Source: Syngnathus acus (lineage: Eukaryota > Chordata > Actinopteri > Syngnathiformes > Syngnathidae). From it: a stretch of 64,000 nt of DNA. The DNA lies in the NCBI RefSeq assembly GCF_901709675.1, contig NC_051101.1, positions 10,994,501 through 11,058,500 on the forward strand, in the 5' to 3' direction. The notes below the pieces were generated by a model, which saw nothing but the letters and a program-made list of their open reading frames with translations, searched no databases and had not been told where the DNA came from. This document shows, piece by piece, positions 26,491 through 40,323 of the stretch (position 1 is its first letter; the number at the start of each line of letters is the position of its first letter). The translations under genes and the position numbers were made by a program.

Positions 26491-26765
26491 TGTGTGTTTC
26501 TTTGGAAGGAAATAAGAATAGAAAGCTAAATGGAAAAAAAAAAAAGAACAGGTTAACTCATTCACTGACAGCCCAATTACAAAAAGACGTCTATAGCCGT
26601 CAATGGCAATGAATGGGTTAATCACGTGTAGGCTACTGTGTTGTGGAAGGAAATAAGAATGGAAAGCTAAATGGAAAAAAAGAGTACAGGTTAACTTATT
26701 CACTGAAGGCCCAATTACAAATCGACGTCTATAGCCGTCAATGGTAGCGAACGAGTCAATCACGT
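26491..26765. repeat. Tandem duplication (about 140 bp, two copies) carrying the TIR repeat
   Basis: Both copies contain 'ggaaggaaataagaat', 'gaaagctaaatggaaaaa', 'acaggttaact.attcactg', 'gacgtctatagccgtcaatgg' and 'tcaatcacgt' or 'ttaatcacgt'. The inner units 26553-26621 and 26691-26759 are the short palindromic repeat also seen at 14443-14502. This appears to be a segmental duplication that included the inserted repeat. Confidence 0.85.
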
Positions 26766-27182
26766 CGAGAAGATCCCGCGCATGTAAGACATCTAAGATT
26801 TGAGCTTGCAACATTAACTCAAATGCATTTTTTTTTTTCACAAGTACTCAAATGTGTTGCCTCACAACTTTGACACATTTTCGATCATCAGCGCAATTAA
26901 CCGTTCTGATTCATTTCCATCGATCTCTGCCCGGAGGCTCATTCTTCATCAGTGATGTCATCACCCCTTCACATCAGAACTCATAAGATGTCATCCCAAG
27001 TTCATGTGCTGACGTCTATTCCTCCTGTCCACATCAAATATTAATTGCCCTTCATTATTTCTCATCCCTTTCGTTTTCTTATTAGTGATTGAAATCTAAT
27101 GAGTGTGTGTGCGCCAGGCGCATTGCAACAATTTTTAAGACGACAGTTTTGCATCAACACAATTCCACAACAAGGGGGATCA

Positions 27183-27548
<366 letters not shown>

Positions 27549-29102
27549 TTAAAGTACTTTGCCGTAGCATTAGCTTGAGGTTAACAAATGCATCGGATAT
27601 AAGTGCGGGCCCACGTGAACCCGCTGACACCCTCCGAGAGGATGAAATCTCTGCTGTCTGCTTTTTATTATTTTTTATTATTATTTTTTTTTCTACACAT
27701 TACAAAAACATTCATGTTCAATTAATTAAAGACTATAAATTGCCTTTTTGTCTAGATGAGCCATTGACTGGTAAACTGGGCTTGTCTCTAGGTGACCTTT
27801 GACCCTCATGATAATTTGGACAGATGGAGTCAAATTGAGGCCATCATAAAAGTTTCTCATTAAATTTTGAATCAAGATGAATTTAATGCAAGGTGGAAGC
27901 TTACAAGGAGTCAGGGGCAAGGATAAGGAAGTTTGAAATATGGGGGGGGGAAAAGGGCGGGGCTAAATTAAATGCATGATCAGGGAAATGGGGCACAGGT
28001 GACAGGAGAAGTGGTGGCGCCTGTGGATTACTCAGGCGTGTTGACAGAAAATGGATAAACTTAAAGGTAACGTTTTGATAACAACTCATTTTCATCTTTT
28101 ATTGATTGTTAAAAGCTGAGAAGAACATGCCAGCTGTTCATCTATAATTTGAAACTTGGCTTGGGGAAAAAAAGAGTTTTATATAATATTCAGCAGTAGT
28201 AATTCATCTACTTGAATTTCATTCAATGCCGACTCAGCGACTTTGCGAATCAATGTTGAATGTGGCTTTTCAGTTTTCAAACTACCAGCAGGTTCTTCAA
28301 TAGAAAAATACCTAACATGCCAAAAGTCCATTTTTCTATAAAACAACTTCTATTTATTTTTCTGTACAAAAAGTCCCCGAGTCACATCAAAGTCAAATCT
28401 ACAGAAAAAAAAAAAAACGACAATCGTGGGAGAGGAAAAAAAAAAAAAAAAACAGCAGTATGGATCATCCATAATGCACCACTTGGACTTTTGTGTGTGA
28501 ATATGCATGCGTGTCCCGGTTGATGTTTTTGTGTGAAGATAAGAATCAGAGAAACAAACTCGCAGCAGATGTGTGTGCAGAACAAGGACAGACTGTACAC
28601 AAATGGCACGTGGACCCCGGGGGATACATCACTAGCTCACATCTGCCAATGGATAGCCCCCCCTCCCCCCTCCCATCTGAGAATATTCAAAATTGTGCAC
28701 AGTAGATGTTTGTGTGCGCGTGTATTCATTCCATGCTCGGCTTCAGAATGTAATTTCCCCCAGGCTAGGGTCTGCCAATAAACACTATTGAATTCTGTTC
28801 TGCACTGACATGATGGGAATTTAATTTGAGCTTGTCACTTCTTTCTATACTTCTTTTTCCAACTCCATCCTCTTGCCGTCGTCGTTACCCCCCCACCGCC
28901 CTCCCTTTTACAGCCCCCCCGTTTGCCCTTTTCTCCTTCTGTCAAACGCCTCGTCTGTGAAGCGAGGCCGGGTCAGACAGTCTGACAGTGCATATCACAG
29001 CTCCACATTATGGTATTATTACCATTGAGACTAATGATCCCTGATGTGCATATGAAGGTGATTTTAATTAAAACAAGATGGATCAAATGACTTTCTTTTT
29101 CA

Positions 29103-29549
29103 GCCTCGCTCAGTCTGCAGGTATGCTAGGGGCGGGCGAATGTATTTGGATGGAAGATGGATTAAAAAAAAAAGGTTTTGTGTTGGCTGCTTGATTAAAC
29201 AACGTCCCAACACTTTTGTCCATATTATATTATTTTATAATATACGTGTATATATTTTTTTTTTGGGCTCGCTCAGTCTGCAGGTAAGCTAGGGTCGGGC
29301 GAATGTATTGGGACGGAAGACTGATTAAAAATATAAAAATGGTGTTTCATAAAAGACCGCTTAATTAATCAATGTCCCGATACTTTTCTCCATATATTTT
29401 TATTATATTTTTTTTTTTTGGCTCGCTCAGTCTGCAAGTATGCTATTGTATGTATTGGGACGGAAGAATAAATAAGAAATACAATAATAAAATTGGTTTT
29501 GTGTTGGCTGCTTGATTAATCAATATCCCAATATTTTTGTCCATATTAG
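29103..29549. repeat. Three diverged tandem copies, period about 155-163 bp
   Basis: Copies begin at 29103, 29266 and 29420 with 'g.ctcgctcagtctgca.gta.gcta'. Each continues through 'gaatgtatt.gga.ggaaga' and 'gcttgatta..caa..tccca' and ends 'acttttgtccata' or a close variant. The closing phrase resembles the end of fish mariner-type elements as I recall, so the unit may derive from a Tc1/mariner MITE amplified in tandem. Confidence 0.8.
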
Positions 29550-31341
29550 ATTTGGAGTCAGAGTGGGTGAGCTGGCTGACAGGATTTTCAACAGAAAGGT
29601 AAGTAATAAACATTGATCCTTCGTGCCTGCGAGTGTGTGTGTATTTTATTGATCCATCTTGTCGACCTAAAGCCATGACCAGGAAATGATCCTTTTCTCT
29701 GAGTGCTGCCTCAGTGATGGGATTGAAAGGAGTGTGTGTATATGTGTGTGTACTTGCCCCCCGTTTAGTTTGACGCAAGCTAATACAGTGCAATTATCTG
29801 TCGAGAAGTCGCTCGGATGTTTACGAGAAAAAGAGAGCGCTCAAAGTCACAACTTGCCATTCTACTAAATTCCAACCCTAAATGTGATTTCTCATGCATC
29901 GACAGCCATATGCAAATACAAGTTTGATTTGCGTCGGGAGGGCAAAAAAAAAAAAAGCACAATGATGACCATGAACTTGAATGAGCTCGTGTTTGCTTAT
30001 GGCTTCAGCCATGCCTCAAATAGGAAAGACTTCTCAAGCAAAAAGTGGAAGGATGTAATTGAATCTGTTGCGGCAAGAAAGTCACACTTAAAATGTTTTC
30101 CACATGGCCCGTCTGATTTTTGGACTATGCGTACGCTGATGATATACAATATATTCATGAAAAAGCTCCCGCGAGAGAGCTCCGCTTGTGCAGCAGATTG
30201 AATGTGTGCAGTGGAGAATGTATCCTCCTTTTCACCACCTTCATACATCTTCATTACTTTTGTGTATGTGTTCACTTTTGTCAAAGAACAAAATGCCAGT
30301 CGGAAATGCATAGCAAATATTTTTGGATATATATATTTTTTTTTTATTTCCCTGCGGCTGCCTTTTATCAGTTAGTTGATAAAAGGGTCAATGGCAGCCT
30401 GAATAACATTTTAATGGACAATTTGACAGTAGTGGTGAATTACAAGATGGCTGTAATTGCTCGTGATTTTAAATTTTGCTCATTGTGAGTGGGGCTGAAA
30501 CAAGTATTCTGAAAGAGACATGAAGAAAAAAAACAAGTCATTTTAGTTAGACTGTGACGATTCATCCCATAATCACATTTACTTTTCATTTCCCACATTC
30601 TAAACTATGTTGATTTTGTTAACACGATTGCAAAAATGACGGAAAAATATTGTTCCTCAACTCTTGCCAAAAAAGTACGGCAAAGATTAACCAAGACGCT
30701 TGTTGAATTGTAATCCTTCCTAATTTAGCTTGGGCCTTGTCATAGCAATTGGGCATGCTATTTCTAATTGTTTATCAAGCCCAATTAGGCGTTTAATTAT
30801 CTTAATCCATAATTAGCATCCTAGCCTGGACACACTAATGAAAAGAAACAATTTTATTTACGCTGCCAAATTTGTTTGCGCTCTTAATCTTCTTCTAGGT
30901 ATCTGTCACATTTATTTATGCATTCAAAAGTTTTTTTTTTTTTCTTTCCCCTTTTGTCTTTCACTCTGCCCTATGGAGCTAATGACACGTTTGCTACTGT
31001 AATGATCTAAAGATCTCCGTTAGACAAAGTCAAGCGCACACGCACACGGCTCCAAACGAGACAGCAAAGCGATAATGAGCTGATATTTACAACCTTAATG
31101 TATCTCCCTTGACTGCCTTTATTATGCCTTCATGGCCACTACCCGCCCCCCCCCGGGTTATTTATTTGACTGATGCATAAGTATCTGCATGCTCTTACTA
31201 GTCAATGTCTGTGTGTTTCTGTCTGCTACTGTTTTACATGTTTGTGCAAAATATCATTCGGGTCCATTTGCAAATACTGCACCGTCAAATCGAGTACAAA
31301 ATGGCAGATGTGACATTGCAGTAGTTAGCTATGCAGAGCTA

Positions 31342-31645
31342 AAAGTATGAGGTCATCGCCCAATGTAATGTTGATGCCACAGGTGTCCTAAATAAACACT
31401 TAACCAAATCATTTTTTCAAATTTGATCAAATATTTATCAAATAAATTCATTATAAATTAATGAATTATAAATTATATATAAAGTATGAGGTCATCAGTA
31501 ATGTTTATGCCACAGGTGTACTAAATTAGCAATTCAAATCATTTTTCCAAATATTTATCAAATAAATAAATTAATTATAAATTTATATATTTTTTCAAAT
31601 ATTTATCAAATAAATTAAGTATGAATTAATTAATTATAAATGGAT
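31342..31645. repeat. Diverged tandem repeat, 2-3 copies
   Basis: Copies at about 31342 and 31481 share 'aaagtatgaggtcatc', 'gccacaggtgt.ctaaat' and 'ttcaaatatttatcaaataaa'. A partial third copy of the tail starts at about 31590. Highly AT-rich and non-coding. Confidence 0.75.
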
Positions 31646-34600
31646 CAATTTGCCACAAAATATTCCTGAATAGTATCATGTGACAAGTTGAATGCCCAAG
31701 AACTGAAGAAGAACAAATGTTGGCAGGGCAAGCTTAAAAAAAAAAAAAAAAAAAGTGACAGGATGATGGAAAAAAAGACATTTGCACTTCCATCAATCGC
31801 TCTCGACGGCCGAGGTGAAAGATGAAGCCGCGGCAAAGTTGATAATTCGAAGCTCGGCGAGTGCGATAAATACTCCGTTTGCATAAATCGTTTCTTCGTG
31901 CCGCTTGTTTAATATTCGTAAGCATGCGGAAACTCAACGTGCTCTCTGACGATTCTTTTTGACACGGATAAACAAAAGTAGGCTGAATGTCACTCAGCAG
32001 TTCATCTCGATTTGTCACCAATTCCAAAACTGACTTCAATGCGTTGAAGAAGATGATGAAGCGTGCCGCGCAATCCTCGTTGCTCATATGTTCTGTTTTG
32101 TTCTTTCTTGGCCGACATAACAAAAACATTGTGCTTCTCGCTGACCTTTGAGGTTGAGCGGCATGCATGAAACAAACTGAATGAATAAATGATGAGCAGA
32201 TTATATTTGCTAATGCTCACTGTGCCCTTTGTAGTCGGGTGCGCCGCCTCAGATTTGATCTTCAAACTTTGCATCGGAGTACAGTTGTGATTATGCATAT
32301 TGTATGCAATTCATTTTAAATGTACTTCTGCATCTTCATGCCATGTAGGCCATGTGGCTCTCTCTATGTTGAATTTAAAGGTTGCTTCCATTGGATGGCA
32401 GAAAAGTCATATGTTCCTCCCCACAACGGCGCAAACTCCCCTTTCTTCATCCATGTTCACAGTCAGACTGCACCTTGGGCTTTATGTTTCCTGGTTCACC
32501 CAAATAGTGACTTTTATTTGTTTTAACATATGAACTTATTTAAATAAGGCTCTGTTGCAAACTATAACCACAATAATAAACATATTGTAAATGAAATTGC
32601 GGCATTATCTTTGTTAAAAAAAATAAAATAAAATGTTAATTCCTGCGTTAGATCTGACAAGACCCAATGCGGTTCACTACAAATGTGAAAAGTGGCCAAA
32701 AAAAAATTGCCTTTTCCGTGTTGTGCCAGACTGAAGCACAAATCACAAATCCCTGATAAGTCCCAAGGCCCCGACTGAAACGATCGTTGCGATACGGCCA
32801 TCAACATTTAATTCCATGTCCATCAAAAGGTGAGTCGAAAGAACCTTTCTAGTGAGCCGCGGATCTTTTTCCCCCAATCCCATTGCCTTCTTTTTCGTCC
32901 GAGGGAACATCCAGCTTTATCTCTTCTCCACAGGTGCCTTCTATATGCGGTGCACGCTGTCATTGATCAGCGCTGTTATGTGCCAAAATTCACTGCCCAG
33001 AATGCGGGCGTGCATGCGTGGGGGCAAGGTGAACACACTTGAGTCTTAAGTCAGAGTGGATGCCCTTCTTTTTTTTTTTTTTTTTAACAAGGTTATTATA
33101 ATTAAAGAAAATGAATGGAATCAGTAAAACAAAAATTGAAAAATAATCATGGTAATATGAATAAAATAAAATAGAATAGAATTGAATTGAATTAAATAGA
33201 GCTTCATTTTAGGCCAAATGAATTAAACAGACTAAATTTGGAAAAAACAAAAGTCAAAATAAAATTGACCAGTCTAATCAAAAAAATCCCAAACTATTAA
33301 AGCCCTGGTGCAAACTTAACTTGACTGGTGCAAAGTATCCAAATTCCTAAACTTCCCGAAACTATAGTCAAATTTTTTTTCTTACTGCATATTTATCATT
33401 TCCTCCCTCCCCTCTCTCACTTCGCTCTTTAGGGACTTGTATTTGTTTCTCTGAAAGGCAATTTTTGCTTTTCCTTGCCCTTCTCTGAGCACATTAAGGC
33501 TCACCCCATAAAAGCAATTACAGGAAGACAAAAGACTGCGATTGTAAAGGATGTAGCCGTGAGCTTGTCTCATGGTCTCTCCGACAGAACATGTATCCGG
33601 TAATTATGTGCCGCATGGAGCCTGTTTTCGTTCTTGTTTTCCCCCTGGTGCTCCCTCCGCCGTAGATCTGAGGCAGGAGTAACTCCAGTCAATTGAAACC
33701 CATTCCTCTTCAGATGCTTTGGAGATTTTTGTATTCGTCCACACTCTGTTTTGCTTTCACCGTTTCTCCTCCTCAACAACACTCCGTTCTCTCGGGTACG
33801 CTCAGTGTCAGCTCTTGACAGGACTTGTCCATTCACTGTCCTTCCATCAGCCTTCTTTCCTAAAATACCATCTCTGGTATCAAGTACTTTCTGGTAAATG
33901 GCAAAAAACGGAGCACACCATCGTGTTATTTACACTAAAGGCATACTCTCCATCAGTGAACGTGTGCTCTTATCTTTCTGATTTGACACCCTCGGAGAGG
34001 ATTGCGTCCGTTTTGTGGCTCGATCAAACTTTAATCTGACATCCAAGAGTGATGACACAAATGAAAAAGACAAGTTAAGAAGATGGAGGTAATCAGTGTT
34101 GGAGATTTACGAAGATTTTCAGATTGCATGCTACGTCCTTAACGTTAGGCTAAATTTTAGGGAGGGAACACACACGTGCACAACAGTCCAATTTTGTCCT
34201 AGCCCACACTCTGAGATTGAAGCTGTTAAGACCCTGTGCTGGATCAAGGACTCAAATCCCAGCAGGACTCGCTCAGCAGCTCACTTTGTCTTTCTCGGCG
34301 TCTCACGCCGCATCTCGTCGCATCTCCCGGGTACGGCTGCATTAGTATGTATGTTTGCGGAGCGCTCGGAGTTTAGAGCTTTATGTCGCCTATTAGATGA
34401 AGATTTGACACCCGTGTGCAGCTGTAAAAACTCCCCTCTTGTCGTTGTGTTCATATTCCATCCCCGGAGAGATGCTGCGTGAAGCGAGCCAAGTCTTGAA
34501 AGACATTGTTTTGCTTAGTGGGGTAATTTTGCGAATCAATGATTTCGTTAGAGGAGTAACTTTAATTTCTTGGAACGATTTCAGGGTTTTTTTTTTTCTG

Positions 34601-36508
34601 GCAGGTTAATCCCAGGGACCTGAAGCAATCTTTTTTTTTTAATACCGTCAAGAGTTTGACATTGTGTATAACAGCAAACTTTCTTGTCTAAAAGCAAAGT
34701 TTAGTTTATTCTAGAAAACTAGATCTACTCTAATTAATTTGAGAACATTTATTGTGGAGACTTTGAAAATCAAAACTCAAACAAATATTACTGATATAAG
34801 TATTTTAGACTCCATTAATATAATTAGTGTACTATGTAGCAAACTGTAATTCATTCCTAGTTCTGTGCAGCGAGTAGATTTTAGATTAATTTCATATCTT
34901 ATTAGCCACGCGCAATACTGTTGTAGCTAGCTAAAGCTCACCGCTACATTTAGCTAGCTTCTGCGGCGTGAGTAGCCCCAATCTACTCAAACCTCTGACT
35001 TGCTTCACTTCTTGTCCATCCAGCTCATCCAAGCTTTATGCGACCTCGACAGTTGATTTGTAATTTTGCAATTCAGTGTGTTTTCACGAGGCACAAAATA
35101 TAAATTGCCCGTCACAAACTGCAACGCGAAACCGCTTATTTTGAGAGCTAGCAATCATTTGTGCCTTTCTCCTTTTATCTCTCTGCCGCTCCATCCAGCT
35201 TTTCTTTTATATTTTGCTATGACTGGATTAAAACCAAAGAAAGAGAGGCAGGGGGATGAAAAGCGGACAAAAGCTTATTAAAGATGTGATGACATTAAGC
35301 TATATGAAAATAAATTAAGGACGAAGTGCGTGAGGGTGCCTGTGGATGGCATTTTATTTATTCTTGAGAATGAAGGGTGAGGAGAGGCGAGAAGTGTGGC
35401 GTTGGGTTGTGGAGCACTTTAATCAAGGGGCGAGAAATCCTGCATGTCCCTCTCCGTTATCCATTATTGATGCTTGCCTGAGCTAGCCTGATGAATCATT
35501 AAGCTACTCATCAGGCCGGGGAATTCCGCCTCCTCCTTGGCCGATGACACTCATTTATATAAATAACTTAGTCATATTTTTTTGCCCATGTTCAAAAACA
35601 TAAGAATTCATCTTGTTTTGTGATTTGTCACGGCTCGGATTAGTCGTTCTTTTTAGCTTTTCCAACACCTTGTTGTTACACCTCGGCAGGATAAGTGAAC
35701 TTGGCTCAGATGGAGAAGTGCTCTTTCGTGCCTCGTTTGCGCATGTGGCTTTTTCCAGATCACAGCGGGAGGGATTTTGCATATGCATTCTGAAGAAACG
35801 CACAAAAAACATGCTGGTTGAGAAAGAGAGCGATGCAGCAGAAATGTCAGAGAGGGAAGAATAAGTCGCATAAGGGAAGTATGTTTACGGCTTGCCTGTG
35901 GGTTTGGAGGGAAAGTGGAGGAAGTAATGAATACCCGTGAAATGATGATGCACACACGCAAACATATTTATTCTCAAGTGTAGGGTTCAATCTGCATAAA
36001 AAAAAAAAAATCCTGCTGCGACTCATGATATTGTTGACTCCATTGTGGCTCATGTAAAGACTGGTCGGGACAAACGGAATGAATTATTAGGATCTGTGTT
36101 TTGATTCCTAGTCAAGATCGTTACCACCAGCAGCTCGACGCTATCGCAAACTTCTAGCGGGATGTTGTAATACATTTGAGAACACCCCATAATGATGGAA
36201 CTTTTCTTTATGTCCTTCCAACAATTTTATACACTATCTGCATTGTAAACACTGCACACAAAGTTTTCACGATATCACAAAATCAGCCTTTACGACTGTA
36301 CTTCAGAATTTATATGGGTTGCAAAATCTAAAATTGCCCTATTTTATTTTTTTTATATGCACACACAGTTAGCAGCTTGAGATTCAAGTGTGCTATCATC
36401 ATGGACACAAAGGGTTGAGCAACACAAATGATAATACCAGCATGCATATATTCTTTATCCTGTGAGTAGATTATGACAGCTCACTGAGGAGACATGTCTG
36501 TATTATAC

Positions 36509-36521
36509 TGCCCCCTGGTGG
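36509..36521 (-). promoter_or_regulatory. Candidate CTCF binding site
   Basis: The plus strand reads tgccccctggtgg; on the minus strand this is CCACCAGGGGGCA, an excellent match to the vertebrate CTCF core (CCASYAGRKGGCA). It lies inside intron 1 of znf804b. Occupancy cannot be judged from sequence. Confidence 0.5.
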
Positions 36522-36964
36522 CCAAGGCACAATCTCCGAAAGGAGAAACCCTTTCACGACTGGTTAATTTCGAAATATGCATATATGGATAGGTGAGATG
36601 GGACGCGTCCGAGTGTAATTATTAATTTATTTTGAGTTGTATTTTCTCGATACCTTGACATGCCATTAAGGAGAGTATTTTGTTACTGTGGTTGCATATT
36701 ACAAAATGTTAAAAAATACATTATTAAAAAAAAACATAAGTCATAAACTCCACTATAGTTGTTTTTTGACAGGTATGATTTAATGATGTGACGCTTCTGA
36801 AATTGCCTTTTCATCTATAAATCCTTCACCCGGCAATGACCCTTTCTCCACACGCCAGGAGTTCCCCTCAGGGACATCTGATGGTGGGCAGAAGGGGAAA
36901 ATTCAAGGTTAAGAGGTCAATTTAAGCGTGACTGTCAGTAAGTTTGAAAATGAAAACATTACAT

Positions 36965-37055
36965 TCTTATTTTCTATACCACGTATTCTCATGGGGGTTG
37001 CTGGTAACTGACCATCGGTACCAACCTGCTTGCCAGTCAATCGGAGGGCACCATC
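36965..37055 (-). mobile_element. Remnant of a fish SINE-like repeat, reverse orientation
   Basis: The stretch 'ttctataccacgtattctca', followed by 'ccagtcaatcggagggcacc', resembles the reverse complement of the 3' region of the abundant tRNA-headed repeat whose intact copy is at 57755-58105. It is strongly diverged and truncated. Confidence 0.45.
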
Positions 37056-38111
37056 CCAAAAAAAAAATTAATCCCTAGTCGGAATTTACTTTTTTTCCAC
37101 GAGCATGATAAATGAAAGTGTCCCATTTTTCCTTCAACTCACACCTCCAGATACACTTTTTTTAAGGAAAGACTATTTTAAGTATATAAGCCAATTTGGA
37201 ATGTGCATGCCACATTTTGAATAATTATTCTGCTTCCTTTTTGGTTGGGCTTTTAAACTGTAGCATTTTGAATTAATGCCAGCACTGCAAAAAAAGATGG
37301 CAAACTCATTTTAATCTTAGGTTTTTAGGAAGGTGAGATGCAGGGAATTCTTCATCCTCTTTGATCTATGAATCCAAAATGCCTTCTAGTTATTATTTTC
37401 ATAAAGCCTACAAATGTAGCATGCTTCTGTGAGCAAGGCGGATCGAAAGATCAAACTGAGAATAAATTCCAGGTTGCTTTATTCCGACCTGGGTCTCTTC
37501 TGGTCTGGGAGTAATTTGTTGGCTTGTGCTCAACCAGAGGGTGCTGGTTCACAGCGTCTCGCTCTCTCAATGAATCATCCCTCCTCTAGAGAAGAGATAA
37601 TTAATTTGTCTGAGCTGCTTTTAACCCGAGCAGCATGTCAGCCGTGGAATGGTACGCACCGCCGGCATTTGAAAACATGGGTACAACGTGGCCAACCTAC
37701 AAGTGCATGGAGGAGCTAATGCATAAATCCATCTCCATGCAGTATACAAACATTGATGCATGAATCCAGTCAGAGAGGCAGAATAAGGAATCAATAAAAA
37801 AAAAAAAAGGAAATTATTGAATGGCAAGTTCCTTGAAAGATTTTCCCTCACTATGCCTCAGCAATATTCCATCAGTATTTCCATCACACAAAACACACAC
37901 CAACTTCAATATATGGCTGGTGTACTCACAAACATGGGCACTTGCGCACACACCCATACGCGGCCGGTAGGAGTCAAAGGTTATACTCCTGAAAAATGAA
38001 TGTGCTGGAGAAATGAGAAGGAGAGCAATGTGAAATGGCTGAAGGAAGATGAGGGTCACCAATGTGGTGACCTCAGACAAGGAGCACATTAATAGCAGAC
38101 CGTCCCACTCT

Positions 38112-38115
<4 letters not shown>

Positions 38116-38142
<27 letters not shown>

Positions 38143-38242
38143 TTTTTTTTAATATATTTTAATTTTTTTATATATATATTTATATATATATTTTTTTTTA
38201 ATTTATATATGTATATATATATATATATATGTATATATTTTT
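38116..38242. repeat. (TA)n / A+T-rich low-complexity tract
   Basis: Alternating TATATA and poly(A)/poly(T) blocks over about 125 bp. Likely cruciform- or slippage-prone. No other content. Confidence 0.9.
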
Positions 38243-40323
38243 CTTAATTTTTTTTAACAGAATTTTTTTGGGTGCTGTTTCATTTGATTCTTCAACACGT
38301 GTCATTCACTTTGAAACCGAGCTGCTGTTCCAGATGGTTGGCCAAATCGTCTTGTAATTATCAAACACACGTTAATTGCGTTAGTGAGAGTGTTTTTTTT
38401 TATATGTGGTGGTGTGACTCCAGGTAATTATCTGATGCTGAGATCACTAATGACCACACATGCAAACATCTGTCCCCGGGTAATGTGCAAACTTAGAGCT
38501 AGAACAAATGCTTTGTGTGTGTGTGTGGGGGGGGGGGTTGTCATGTTTTCAAGTTTTGCTCCGGTAATGTGGTATAGGTGTACATAATTCATGTAGGCGC
38601 AAACGTTATTTTTAAACTGTTTTAATTGGCTTTAGTTATGAATTCCATATGATCAAAAACAAGGAAAGTGTGAAACGACTCTAATTAAAACCAAATCAAG
38701 AAAAATAAATTGTACAGTACATTGATACGGATGACAAAAATTGCAGTATAGAGTGTTGTGTATGATCACAAAAGTTGAAGGAAACTTCATGAGGACTTTA
38801 TGGATCCCAGTGGGGACATTTAAGTGTTCCAGCAGCATTGATTCATGTCAGACAAAACAAATCTGAGAGAAATAAAGTGAAATTAAAATAAAATAACAAC
38901 AATAAAACAATAATGTATGTTCTCCTGGAGAAGCCCACGGGCCTTGAAGGCTAAAGCAGAATGACCGAGGAGAGGTCCGAAATTAACGGCCTGGAGCCTA
39001 GGTGCCTTTTGAGTGCCCATAAAACTTTTATGTCTTTTTTTTTCTTTCTTTTTACTTTTCTTATAAACTCAAACTTTTTTTTCGCTCCCCCCAGGCTGAC
39101 AATAAACTGTATTCTCTCTTGCGCAATATGTTGTTATTAGGGAGCAATTCTAAGTGTTGAAAATAACCATTTTGCATGTATATGTGAAATTGTATTTATG
39201 GATAAATTTACTATTTAATAAAGGAAGGTTCTGTATGTTAAAAAAAAAAAAAAAAAAATCGCACTGGTGGTTACGCACCATGAATCCAATCTGATGACAT
39301 ATTGTGTGCTGCCACCGCCCCTCCCTTTCTGTTTTTATCACACGCCGGCCGCCCTCCCCGTGCTCATAGAAATAATTTATCAAAAGCCTCAAATGGTCTT
39401 TCAAGTCATGTAAGTTCAGCCTTTCTGCTAGTGTGTGTATACAGCAGTAAACCGCAGGTCAAAGGTCAAATAGATAAGCTCCAGTGAGTCATCCATCAGT
39501 TAAGTAAATAAATAACATCTCAATCCAGTAGATGAGCAAGGGTCACACAAAGCCAAAAACACAAACTCCAAAAGCACTATTTGCACTTTGTAAACAAACA
39601 GGAGTTAAATGTGTGAGGTAAGAAAAAAAACGATAAGATAACTGGTACACTGGGGAGAAAAGCAAATCAAAGAAAGCCCAGATTGAGTTTGGAAAAGAAA
39701 ACGGCAAAGAGCCATAACGTAAACATAGCGTATTTCCTCGGGGGAGTCATCCTGGCTATCAAGTGGAGGTTATTATGCTATGAAGCGCTAATGAATTCAT
39801 TAGCTAAATGAAATGTCAATAAAGAGCTTGAGAGAGTGCGAAAATCAATGCAGAGCGTCTCATTTGCTCGCCCCCTCCTCTTTGGCTTTGTCCCGGCTTA
39901 CCCATCCATCCCAATTACCCCCCCCCCAACCCCCCCATATGGTCACAGTGAGTGTGATGGAGGACATAAGTGGTGATCAGCACGAGCACTTTGCAGTGGT
40001 CAGCAAGATCGAGGCAGTCTTACACTACTTCAGCATTCAGCCATACTCACCTGCCCACTTTGAAACGGTTTTACTTTGCCGAGTGTGTGTGTGTGTCTTT
40101 GTGATTGTGAGTGACCGCAGTATTAGAAGCCTTGATTCCATAACAACCTTTCAAGTGTTCAAGCAACAACTCGATGGCCGCGTTTATTTCATTTCAACCT
40201 TGTGTAAACCCTTTAAATCCTACCATAAAGTATAATCTACTTCTAAGCCACTGTGGGCTAAAGACAACTCAGAAGTGGTAAACAATGTCGGCGGAGACAA
40301 GCTAAAGAAAATATTGAAGAAAA

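Noticed and set aside
29103-29549. Regular repeats as a possible CRISPR array
   Set aside because: Units are 155-163 bp, diverged, and without unique spacers; the genome is plainly eukaryotic.
39813-40235. 140-codon plus-strand frame in znf804b intron 1
   Set aside because: No known motif, no splice partners, and proline-rich content arising from poly(C) DNA.
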